Made by a program: the position numbers and the translations under genes. Below, in pieces: positions 17,529 to 24,008 of a stretch of 35,383 bases of DNA (positions within the stretch are counted from its first letter, which is position 1; each line of letters opens with the position of its first letter). The notes under the pieces were generated by a model. That model was not told the DNA's origin and did not search any database. It saw only the letters and a program-made list of their open reading frames with translations. Origin of the DNA: Candidatus Rifleibacteriota bacterium (GTDB taxonomy: Bacteria > Muiribacteriota > Ozemobacteria > Ozemobacterales > Ozemobacteraceae); the NCBI GenBank assembly GCA_012520995.1, contig JAAYNI010000023.1, positions 1 through 35,383 on the forward strand, given 5' to 3'.

Positions 17529-17708
17529 TCAGACTGTGATTATAATAGGTGCAACCGGCTTTTCATACATTCTGTTTACCGATGTATCTTTCTTGCGCCT
17601 TTTAGTTCTTGTTGTGCCGTCTTTCGGCTTTTTTGGCATAAAGCAAGAAAACATGGTCATCAGAATAACTAAAGCTGCAGCCATACCTATAATGACATTC
17701 TTGTTCAT
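17529..17708 (-). CDS. 59-aa membrane-anchored small protein, first gene of the pilin cluster
   Basis: A short open frame of 59 codons plus TGA. A hydrophobic N-terminus (about 5-21, VIIGMAAALVILMTMF) ends in FSC, followed by a basic tail rich in Lys/Arg (KPKDG, RTKRRKK). The hydrophobic segment, aromatic-[ST]-Cys boundary and Lys-rich follow-on copy the N-termini of the two partner proteins in the same cluster. AAGGATGGGG lies before the ATG, and a good promoter lies 42 nt upstream. No family is recognised. It could be a stunted copy of the partner gene's 5' end or a genuine small subunit; position, start signals and the shared anchor favour a real gene. Confidence 0.6.
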   Translation of the reverse strand: MNKNVIIGMAAALVILMTMFSCFMPKKPKDGTTRTKRRKKDTSVNRMYEKPVAPIIITV

Positions 17709-17749
17709 TGAAACCCCATCCTTAAAAAGGTTATTTATGTACTACTTCA

Positions 17750-17777
17750 ATTATAATATAAAAGTGTCTAATTTCAA
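17750..17777 (-). promoter_or_regulatory. candidate promoter of the pilin-like operon
   Basis: On the minus strand, TTGAAA (17777-17772), a 16-bp spacer and a perfect TATAAT (17755-17750). It would start transcription near 17743, about 35 nt before the 59-aa gene, and could drive all seven genes down to 8079. Confidence 0.5.
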
Positions 17778-17890
17778 AGCTAAGATAGGCCAACAAAGAA
17801 AATTCTTCAACACAACTCTTCTGTACAGAGCTTCAATAATCAACCGGAAAAAAATATTTTAATCTTTAAAAAGAAGAACAACTTTATTTG

Positions 17891-17919
17891 TTGACTTTTA
17901 ACAGCAAATGAAGTAACCT
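17891..17919 (+). promoter_or_regulatory. candidate promoter of infC-rpmI-rplT
   Basis: TTGACT (17891-17896), a 17-bp spacer and TAACCT (17914-17919). The -10 is weak but keeps T1, A2 and T6. It would give a leader of about 255 nt before infC. The DNA between this and the divergent pilin promoter (17778-17890) shows nothing else. Confidence 0.42.
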
Positions 17920-17925
17920 CTTAGC

Positions 17926-18181
17926 CAAGAAGGAAAATTTCCTCGCCTTTAGCTTCAGCGAAAAGGCAATCCGCCGAGTGTCTCAACGAGAACTCAGTAT
18001 AAAACTCTTGAAGAGTTTTTCATAAGGCTGCTATGCCAGTGAACCAATAAAAATGTTTTCACGTATTTAGCATTACCGTTGGCGGATTCATGATATGCTT
18101 TGCCTGAAAAGCAAGCAATTCGAATTCATGGAGCAATTTTCTAATTGCTCCTTTTTTATTTATACTTTTGGAGGTAAGAGT
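17926..18181 (+). promoter_or_regulatory. structured attenuator leader of infC-rpmI-rplT
   Basis: The untranslated leader has many helices. GCCTTT/AAAGGC lies around 17945-17967. GAGT-TCTC pairs with GAGA-ACTC (17976-17995). AAAACTC/GAGTTTT lies at 18001-18019. GCTTT/AAAGC lies near 18098-18112. A long-range helix AATCCGCC (17968-17975) with GGCGGATT (18081-18088) encloses the middle ones. It ends in an intrinsic terminator just before the infC ribosome-binding site. GCAATT at 18115-18120 can pair with the AATTGC of the terminator's right arm, offering an alternative structure. Ribosomal protein L20 controls this operon through such leaders in Firmicutes and proteobacteria; L20 control here is inference. 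Confidence 0.55.
18130..18160 (+). terminator. intrinsic terminator in the infC leader (attenuator)
   Basis: Perfect 9-bp stem GGAGCAATT / AATTGCTCC with a TTCT loop, followed by TTTTTTATTTAT. It ends about 10 nt before the infC Shine-Dalgarno, so transcription must read through it to express infC, rpmI and rplT. Confidence 0.8.
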
Positions 18182-18700
18182 ATCAAAGAATCTGTACGTG
18201 TAAACAGAAGAATCAGAGTTCCTCAGGTTCGCCTTGTAGACGACCAAGGAGCAATGGTGGGTATCGTCGCCACTTCGGATGCGTTGAAAATGGCCGAGGA
18301 GAGAGGTTATGATCTCGTAGAGGTTTCTCCTAATGCATCTCCACCTGTATGCAGGCTGATGGATTACGGTCAATTCAGATACGAATTGGCAAAGAGAGCA
18401 AAAGACGCTCGCAAAAAGCAAAAAGTTATAAAGATCAAAGAAGTTAAAGTCAGACCTAAGACGGATGAAGGCGATCTCAAGACTAAATGCAACGCGATTA
18501 AACGTTTTTTGGATAATGGCGATAAAGTCAAAGTGTCTGTTACTTTCCGCGGAAGAGAAAGAGCTCACATGAACGTCGGCTTCACCGTCATCGAAAAAAT
18601 GAAAGAAATGCTTGACGAAAACGACGCCATAGAAAAAGACGCTTCGCAAGAGGGAAACACTATCACTATGATCCTCTACAGGTCTCCAAAGAAGAAATAA
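18182..18700 (+). CDS. infC: translation initiation factor IF-3 (AUC start)
   Basis: Binds the 30S subunit, blocks premature 50S joining and checks start-codon/initiator-tRNA pairing. The product is 172 residues, the usual length. The N-domain begins RVNRRIRVPQVRLVDDQG and continues DALKMAEERGYDLVEVSPNASPPVCRLMDYGQFRYE, the family signature. The basic linker and C-domain (KTKCNAIKRFLDNGDKVKVS, FRGRE) follow. The upstream ATGs in frame (18095, 18128) lie in or before the terminator hairpin. The good start is ATC at 18182, six nt after a perfect GGAGGT (18170-18175). Rare AUU/AUC starts are known for infC and allow IF-3 to repress its own translation. It heads infC-rpmI-rplT. Confidence 0.95.
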   Translation: MKESVRVNRRIRVPQVRLVDDQGAMVGIVATSDALKMAEERGYDLVEVSPNASPPVCRLMDYGQFRYELAKRAKDARKKQKVIKIKEVKVRPKTDEGDLKTKCNAIKRFLDNGDKVKVSVTFRGRERAHMNVGFTVIEKMKEMLDENDAIEKDASQEGNTITMILYRSPKKK

Positions 18701-18725
18701 CCAACAATCAGCAGGAGGTTAAGTT

Positions 18726-18923
18726 ATGCCTAAGATGAAAACAAACAGAGCAGCCGCCAAGCGCTTCAAAAGAACAGGAACAGGAAAATTCAAACGTTTC
18801 AAAGCCTACGGCAGCCATATTTTGACTAAGAAAACAAGAAAGAGAAAAAGATCTTACAGAAAGAGCACAGTTTGTCACGAAACACATAAAAATGCTCTCA
18901 AAGTCTTGTTGCCCTACTCCTGA
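18726..18923 (+). CDS. rpmI: 50S ribosomal protein L35
   Basis: Small, very basic component of the large ribosomal subunit; 65 residues, the normal size. It begins [20 protein letters not shown], the conserved L35 N-terminus, with [12 protein letters not shown] in the middle. GGAGGT lies 6 nt before the ATG. It sits 25 bp after infC and 50 bp before rplT, the near-universal gene order. Confidence 0.97.
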   Translation: MPKMKTNRAAAKRFKRTGTGKFKRFKAYGSHILTKKTRKRKRSYRKSTVCHETHKNALKVLLPYS

Positions 18924-18973
18924 CTTCAGGTCTGCGAGTATCTGCACTGAAACACTGAACAGGAGAATAAGAA

Positions 18974-19330
18974 ATGTCACGATCAAAAAGCTCATCTAAC
19001 TCAAGAAAACAAGAAAAGAAAATCTTTAAACGCAGCAAAGGTTTTTGGGGTTCACATAAAAACGTTAAAAAGGTAGCAAGAGAATCAGTATTGCACGCTC
19101 TTGCCAACTCATACAGAGATCGCAAAAAACGCGCACGCGACTTCAGAAGACTCTGGATAACCAGAATCAATGCAGCTTGCCGCCTCAACGGAACCACCTA
19201 CTGCGTATTTATGAATGACCTCAAAAAAGCAGGCATAGATCTTAACCGCAAAATGCTGGCAGATTTGGCTGTAAGAGATCCTCAAAGCTTCGCAAACATA
19301 GTTGAAACAGCTAAAAAAGCAGCCGCTTAA
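18974..19330 (+). CDS. rplT: 50S ribosomal protein L20
   Basis: Early-assembly 23S rRNA-binding protein that also represses this operon in several bacteria. The 118 residues are of normal length. The globular part ([37 protein letters not shown]) is conserved. The N-terminal extension that threads into 23S rRNA is unusual: it starts [15 protein letters not shown] and has KGFWGSHKN where most bacteria have KGYRGRRSR-like residues, so two or three conserved arginines are missing. GGAG lies 8 nt before the ATG. A strong terminator follows. Confidence 0.95.
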   Translation: MSRSKSSSNSRKQEKKIFKRSKGFWGSHKNVKKVARESVLHALANSYRDRKKRARDFRRLWITRINAACRLNGTTYCVFMNDLKKAGIDLNRKMLADLAVRDPQSFANIVETAKKAAA

Positions 19331-19350
19331 GACTGCATATTGATAACAGC

Positions 19351-19378
19351 AAAAAGGCGAGCTTGACTCGCCTTTTTT
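19351..19378 (+). terminator. intrinsic terminator of infC-rpmI-rplT
   Basis: AAAAAGGCGAG pairs with CTCGCCTTTTT around a CTTGA loop, and a run of six T follows the GC-rich stem. It lies 21 nt after the rplT stop and ends 6 nt before the next start codon. Confidence 0.88.
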
Positions 19379-19384
19379 ATTTTC

Positions 19385-20152
19385 ATGAAAACCATAACTT
19401 CTGAACAAAATCCTATAATCAAAGATTTTGTAAAAAAACTAAAAAAACCCAAACAATTAAAAAGCTATTTTGCTGAAACAAAAAAAATATTTTGGGAAGC
19501 AATTAATTCAGGTTTAAAACCTGAAGCTATTTTTTTGACAGAGCACAGCTTGGCAGAGCAACTGATTGAATATGACTCAAACATATATCTTGTCACTAAA
19601 AAAATAATGAGTCTTTTATCAGACCTTTCCTCACCTAATCAAATGCTCGCCGTCTTTGAGCCTCCAAACCTTCCATCTTTGAAGACATTCTTAAGAGAAA
19701 AGAAGGTCTCCCCCTTGGTCATCATGGACCGTCTGCAAGATCCTGGAAATGCCGGCACGATTATAAGAAGCGCGGAAGCCCTGGGAGCCAAAGCTGTCAT
19801 ATTCACAGAAAACTCTTGTTCCGTTTACAATCCAAAAGTATCCAGAGGCGCTATGGGTTCTAACTTCAGATTGCCCGTCTACAGCGATATAAATACTGAA
19901 ATTTTGATAAATTTGTTGAAAGAAAACAGCTATAAATTGCTAGCCATGGATATGAACGGCACATCAATAGAAGAAGCAAATCTGCCTTCAAAAGCGGCTT
20001 TTTTCTTTGGGCAAGAAGGACAAGGTCTTTCTGAAGAAATAAAAAAAGAAGCAGATATGATTCTTTCCATTCCCATGACAGGAGAAACTGAATCTTTAAA
20101 TGTTGCAATTGCGGCATCTATTTGCTTATATAAATACTCGATAAAAAAATAA
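19385..20152 (+). CDS. TrmH/SpoU-family RNA 2'-O-methyltransferase
   Basis: SPOUT enzyme that methylates a ribose 2'-OH in rRNA or tRNA using SAM. The 255 residues have an N-terminal substrate-binding part (begins MKTITSEQNPIIKDF, typical of the family and fixing the start). The three SPOUT motifs follow: DPGNAGTIIRSAEALGA, FFFGQEGQGLSEE and IPMTGETESLNVAIAASI. The position just before pheS-pheT matches ysgA of Bacillus, a 23S rRNA methyltransferase-like gene. The ATG lies only 6 nt after the T-tract of the preceding terminator and has no Shine-Dalgarno. It may be read through or translated from a very short leader. The target nucleotide is unknown. Confidence 0.9.
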   Translation: MKTITSEQNPIIKDFVKKLKKPKQLKSYFAETKKIFWEAINSGLKPEAIFLTEHSLAEQLIEYDSNIYLVTKKIMSLLSDLSSPNQMLAVFEPPNLPSLKTFLREKKVSPLVIMDRLQDPGNAGTIIRSAEALGAKAVIFTENSCSVYNPKVSRGAMGSNFRLPVYSDINTEILINLLKENSYKLLAMDMNGTSIEEANLPSKAAFFFGQEGQGLSEEIKKEADMILSIPMTGETESLNVAIAASICLYKYSIKK

Positions 20153-20197
20153 ACGCATTTTAATTTTCTCAGATCTTCCAATTTTGAAGGAGCAGAA

Positions 20198-21214
20198 ATG
20201 TCAGATAACAAACATGAACTGATTGTAGAATTCGAAAACGACTTGCAAACCGTGAAAGATACGGCCGCCCTTGAAAACATCAGAGTTAAATACTTGGGCA
20301 AAAAGGGAAAAGTCACAGAACAGCTGAAAAACATGAAAGACCTCTCTCCAGAAGAGAGAAAAACTTTCGGAAGTGTCATCAACAAGGTCAAACTGGAAAT
20401 TCAAAGCAAGATTGATGATTTAAAAAGCAATTTGGAAAGAAAAGAGCAAGATGAAGCTCTGAGAAAAGACACCATTGATACTTCTCTTCCTGGCACCTTT
20501 GCCGAACTTGGCACTTTCCACCCTGTAACTCTGATAGCTCAAAGAATTTCAGAACTTTTTATTAAGCTGGGCTATTTTATTACAGACGGTCCTGAAATTG
20601 AAGAAGAATACTACAACTTTGAAGCCCTAAATGTCCCGGCTCACCACCCTGCCAGAGACATGCAAGACACCTTCTACCTCGAAAACGGAAGGCTTTTGCG
20701 CACTCAAACTTCTCCCATGCAAATCAGAGTCATGGAAACCATAAAGCCGCCCATTAAAATGATTACTTTCGGAAAAGTTTACAGAGTCGACAACGACATA
20801 ACTCACTCTCCAATGTTCCATCAGATGGAAGGCTTAGCTGTAGATAAAAACGTAAGTATGAGTGATTTGAAAGGCACCTTGGGCGTATTTGTAAAAGAAA
20901 TTTTCGGTAAAATACCCTACAGGTTCAGAGCCAGTTATTTCCCTTTCACAGAACCATCTGCAGAAGTAGACATCCAGTGCATTTTCTGTAAAGGCAAGGG
21001 TTGCAATGTTTGCAGCAACTCAGGCTGGATAGAAATTCTGGGATGCGGCATGGTAAATCCGAAGGTATTCGAATCCGTCAACTATGAACCCGGCAAATAC
21101 ACCGGACTTGCTTTCGGACTCGGAATAGAACGCATAGCCATGCTTGCATATGGAATCAATGATATAAGACTTCTTTACAACTCAGACATAAGATTTTTGA
21201 AACAGCTTCAGTGA
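20198..21214 (+). CDS. pheS: phenylalanyl-tRNA synthetase alpha subunit
   Basis: Catalytic subunit of the (alpha-beta)2 enzyme that charges tRNA-Phe. The 338 residues comprise an N-terminal coiled coil for tRNA binding (about 1-90) and a class II core with motif 2 (FGKVYRVDNDITHSPMFHQ) and motif 3 (GLAFGLGIERIAML). A Cys cluster (CIFCKGKGCNVCSNSGW) is the zinc-type insert found in many bacterial PheS. AAGGAG precedes the ATG. pheT follows after 12 bp. Confidence 0.97.
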   Translation: MSDNKHELIVEFENDLQTVKDTAALENIRVKYLGKKGKVTEQLKNMKDLSPEERKTFGSVINKVKLEIQSKIDDLKSNLERKEQDEALRKDTIDTSLPGTFAELGTFHPVTLIAQRISELFIKLGYFITDGPEIEEEYYNFEALNVPAHHPARDMQDTFYLENGRLLRTQTSPMQIRVMETIKPPIKMITFGKVYRVDNDITHSPMFHQMEGLAVDKNVSMSDLKGTLGVFVKEIFGKIPYRFRASYFPFTEPSAEVDIQCIFCKGKGCNVCSNSGWIEILGCGMVNPKVFESVNYEPGKYTGLAFGLGIERIAMLAYGINDIRLLYNSDIRFLKQLQ

Positions 21215-21226
21215 GGTGATTGCAAA

Positions 21227-23608
21227 ATGAAAATACTATTAAGCTGGCTAAAAGATTACATAGACATAGACGAAACACCCGAAAAAATTGCCGAGGCTCT
21301 TACAATGGCTGGCCTCGAAGTTGAAGAAATTATTGAACCTGGAAAAAACCTGCAAAATATAGTGGTAGGCAAAATTTTGTCCAAAGACCCCCACCCTAAC
21401 GCTGACAAGCTCACAGTTTGCAAGGTTGACATAAACAAAGGCGAACCGCTGCAGATTGTCTGCGGAGCATCAAATATGAAAGCTGGAGACAAGGTTCCCG
21501 TAGCCACAATAGGCACAAAAATGCCTGACGGATTTATGATAGCTCCCGCTAAAATACGTTCTGTAGAATCATACGGAATGATGTGCAGCAAAAAGGAATT
21601 AGGACTCGCTGAAGATCATTCGGGATTGTACATTCTGCCTGAAGATTCGAAAGTCGGTGAAGAAATTGCGAAAACACTTCAGCTGAACGAAGTCATATTT
21701 GATATTAATATTACTCCGGATCGCGGTGATGCTCTTTCTCACCTAGGGGTAGCAAGAGATCTTTCCGCTATTTTCAATCTTCCTTTGAAACGAGACACTC
21801 TCGGAGATGCCTCAGGTGAAGGCAATATCCTGGATGAAGTTAAAATAGAAATACAAAACAACGAACTTTGTCCAAGATACTCAGCGAGACTGATCAAAGA
21901 TGTACAAGTCGGCGAATCCCCCGAATGGCTTAAACACAGACTGACTCAAGTGGGTTTAAGACCGCTCAACAACATAGTAGATATAACCAACTACATAATG
22001 TATGACATCGGTCATCCCATGCATGCTTTCGACTTTGATAAAATAAGCGGCAACAAAATCATTGTTAAAGCTGCAAAAGAAGGCGAAAAATTCACCACCT
22101 TGGACGGAATTGAAAGAACTCTCTCCAACTCCATGATAGTTATTGCCGATGAACAAAAAACCCTTGCTTTGGGCGGAGTCATGGGCGGTCTTGAAAGCTC
22201 AGTAACAGAAGAAACAAAAACAGTCCTTCTGGAAGGAGCCTGCTTTAACGAAGTTGCTGTTCGCAAAACCGCGAAAGCCCTTTCCCTCCCCTCAGACTCA
22301 TCTGCTCGCTTTGAACGCGGCGTAAACATTGACAATACAGTTATTTCACTCAATGAAGCTGTGAAACTCATGAAGTCCTTCTGCAAATGTACACCAGTAC
22401 AGGGAATAGCGGACGCATATAACATGCCTGTTCCTCTCAGACAAATAAGAGTCTCTGTCAAAAACGTCAACAGACTTATAGGAATTAATCTATCTGCAGA
22501 ACGTATTGAAACCTATCTTCTCAGACTGAAACTGGAAATCTCCAAAGATGAAGACGGACTGATAGTTTCTGTTCCTCCTTATAGACACGACTTGCAACAG
22601 GAAGCAGATATCATAGAAGAAGTGGCTAGAATCTACGGTTATGACAATATACCCGAAACTCTCCCTGAAATAAGAACTACTGTAGTTCCTCAGGAGAAAG
22701 ATGCTCTCTTGGCTGACAAAATCAAAAACTATCTGGTTTCATGCGGATTCCACGAAACAATTACCTACAGTTTCATCCCGGAAAAAACGCCAGACTGTTT
22801 CTTGTCAAAGAGACCTATAGCCATAAAAAACGCTCTTTCAGAAGAAATGAAACTTATGAGAACCAATCTTGTTCCAAGCATGTTTGAAGCTATAAAGCGT
22901 AACATGCTCAATGACGAGAAAAATCTTAAGTTCTTTGAAGTAGGAAAAGCCTACTTGCCCTCTGACTCCAACCAGATAACTGAACCTCTTCGTCTTTGCA
23001 TTGGTCTTGCCGGAGCAAAAAATCACCTGAACTGGAAAGACAGCAAATCCGAGTATGATTTTCACGATCTGAAAGGTCTAATAGAAAATATAGGAGCCAT
23101 CTGCGGCGTAAAGTTTTGGATAACCGGAGGAGAAACAGCTTCCATGTATCATCCATCAAAACAAGCCGAGATACGTGCAGGGAAGCATGTCGTAGGCACT
23201 TTTGGCGTGATTCATCCAAGCTTGATCACAAACAAAAAAGTATCCAAAAACATTCTGATAGCTGAAATAGACCTGACTGCTATCTCAAAAGAAAATCCAG
23301 CCAAGATCAAAATCAAAGAAATATCTGAATTCCCATCAGTTGACAGAGACTTGGCTATAACAGTGCCTGACAATATCGAACACAAGGACATCTTAAAAAC
23401 TTTGAAAGCTGATGCCGGCAATCTTTTGGAAACTTGCGACCTATTCGATGTCTATTCCGGCAAAGGAATAGAACCAGGGCATAAGTCACTCGCCTATAGT
23501 TTAAGATTCCGAGATAAAACAAAAACTTTGACGGATGAAGCTATTAATCCTATTATGGAACGAATAATCAAATCTTTGGAACAAAAGTATCAGGCTAAAT
23601 TACGCTGA
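21227..23608 (+). CDS. pheT: phenylalanyl-tRNA synthetase beta subunit
   Basis: Partner of PheS, providing editing and tRNA anticodon contacts. The 793 residues have the standard order. An EMAP-like tRNA-binding fold (about 40-150, VVGKILSKDPHPNADKL) comes first, then the B3/B4 editing region (PRYSARLIKDV...RPLNNIVDITNYIM), the B5 domain (about 400-470), a catalytic-like core, and the C-terminal FDX-ACB domain (SEFPSVDRDLAITV to the end). GAGGTGATT lies before the ATG. It is complete and without oddities. Confidence 0.97.
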   Translation: MKILLSWLKDYIDIDETPEKIAEALTMAGLEVEEIIEPGKNLQNIVVGKILSKDPHPNADKLTVCKVDINKGEPLQIVCGASNMKAGDKVPVATIGTKMPDGFMIAPAKIRSVESYGMMCSKKELGLAEDHSGLYILPEDSKVGEEIAKTLQLNEVIFDINITPDRGDALSHLGVARDLSAIFNLPLKRDTLGDASGEGNILDEVKIEIQNNELCPRYSARLIKDVQVGESPEWLKHRLTQVGLRPLNNIVDITNYIMYDIGHPMHAFDFDKISGNKIIVKAAKEGEKFTTLDGIERTLSNSMIVIADEQKTLALGGVMGGLESSVTEETKTVLLEGACFNEVAVRKTAKALSLPSDSSARFERGVNIDNTVISLNEAVKLMKSFCKCTPVQGIADAYNMPVPLRQIRVSVKNVNRLIGINLSAERIETYLLRLKLEISKDEDGLIVSVPPYRHDLQQEADIIEEVARIYGYDNIPETLPEIRTTVVPQEKDALLADKIKNYLVSCGFHETITYSFIPEKTPDCFLSKRPIAIKNALSEEMKLMRTNLVPSMFEAIKRNMLNDEKNLKFFEVGKAYLPSDSNQITEPLRLCIGLAGAKNHLNWKDSKSEYDFHDLKGLIENIGAICGVKFWITGGETASMYHPSKQAEIRAGKHVVGTFGVIHPSLITNKKVSKNILIAEIDLTAISKENPAKIKIKEISEFPSVDRDLAITVPDNIEHKDILKTLKADAGNLLETCDLFDVYSGKGIEPGHKSLAYSLRFRDKTKTLTDEAINPIMERIIKSLEQKYQAKLR

Positions 23609-23652
23609 CTTCTATTATTGAACTCTCGAACCACGAGAAAGGACGATAAATT

Positions 23653-23982
23653 GTGCATGAACTCTATACTCTGGTAGCTGATCCTGATTCAGCCCAGACA
23701 ATGTTTTTGTTATTCGTCATCTTCTGGCTAGCTGCCTACATGTCTTATGTTATAGGTAATGTAAACCGCGAAGCTCGCCGGTTTACTACTTTTGAAACCG
23801 TAGCTCTCTGGGTTTGCGGCGGCACAATATTTTTGTCTTTGACTCTAATTTTCGGCGACTTTTTCTTTGAAGAAAACATGGAAGCTCTCCTAGAACTCCT
23901 GAAACTAGACGGAATTCTCGGAAAACTTTCAACTAAGTTTCAAAGAATTGTTGTAACTATATTTTTAAAATTGATGCGCTAA
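23653..23982 (+). CDS. small inner-membrane protein of unknown function
   Basis: 109 residues, starting at GTG with AAAGGA upstream. Two membrane helices are clear (about 16-36, FLLFVIFWLAAYMSYVIG; about 48-72, ending LTLIFGDFFF), joined by a short basic loop (NREARR). The C-terminal tail is charged then amphipathic (LLELLKLDGILGKL). I do not recognise a family. It lies 44 bp after pheT and 26 bp before the nucleoside transporter start, so it may be co-transcribed with either. No transport or enzyme motif is visible. Confidence 0.65.
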   Translation: MHELYTLVADPDSAQTMFLLFVIFWLAAYMSYVIGNVNREARRFTTFETVALWVCGGTIFLSLTLIFGDFFFEENMEALLELLKLDGILGKLSTKFQRIVVTIFLKLMR

Positions 23983-24008
23983 ATAAATATTTGGAAAGGT
24001 TGATTGAA

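Noticed and set aside
17449-17862. Plus-strand open frame of 137 codons near the pilin operon promoter
   Set aside because: It lies antisense to the 59-aa gene, its promoter and the start of the partner gene; the product has no recognisable feature.
18095-18181. Upstream extension of infC to an ATG at 18095 or 18128
   Set aside because: It would translate the terminator hairpin and T-tract and adds residues unlike any IF-3; ATC at 18182 has an ideal ribosome-binding site.
17926-18181. T-box riboswitch, 6S RNA or SRP RNA in the infC leader
   Set aside because: No T-box AGGGTGGNACCGCG-like element, no SRP tetraloop domain, and the location points to an infC attenuator instead.
18059-18649. 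196-codon minus-strand open frame opposite infC
   Set aside because: Antisense shadow of infC; no start signals and low-complexity composition.
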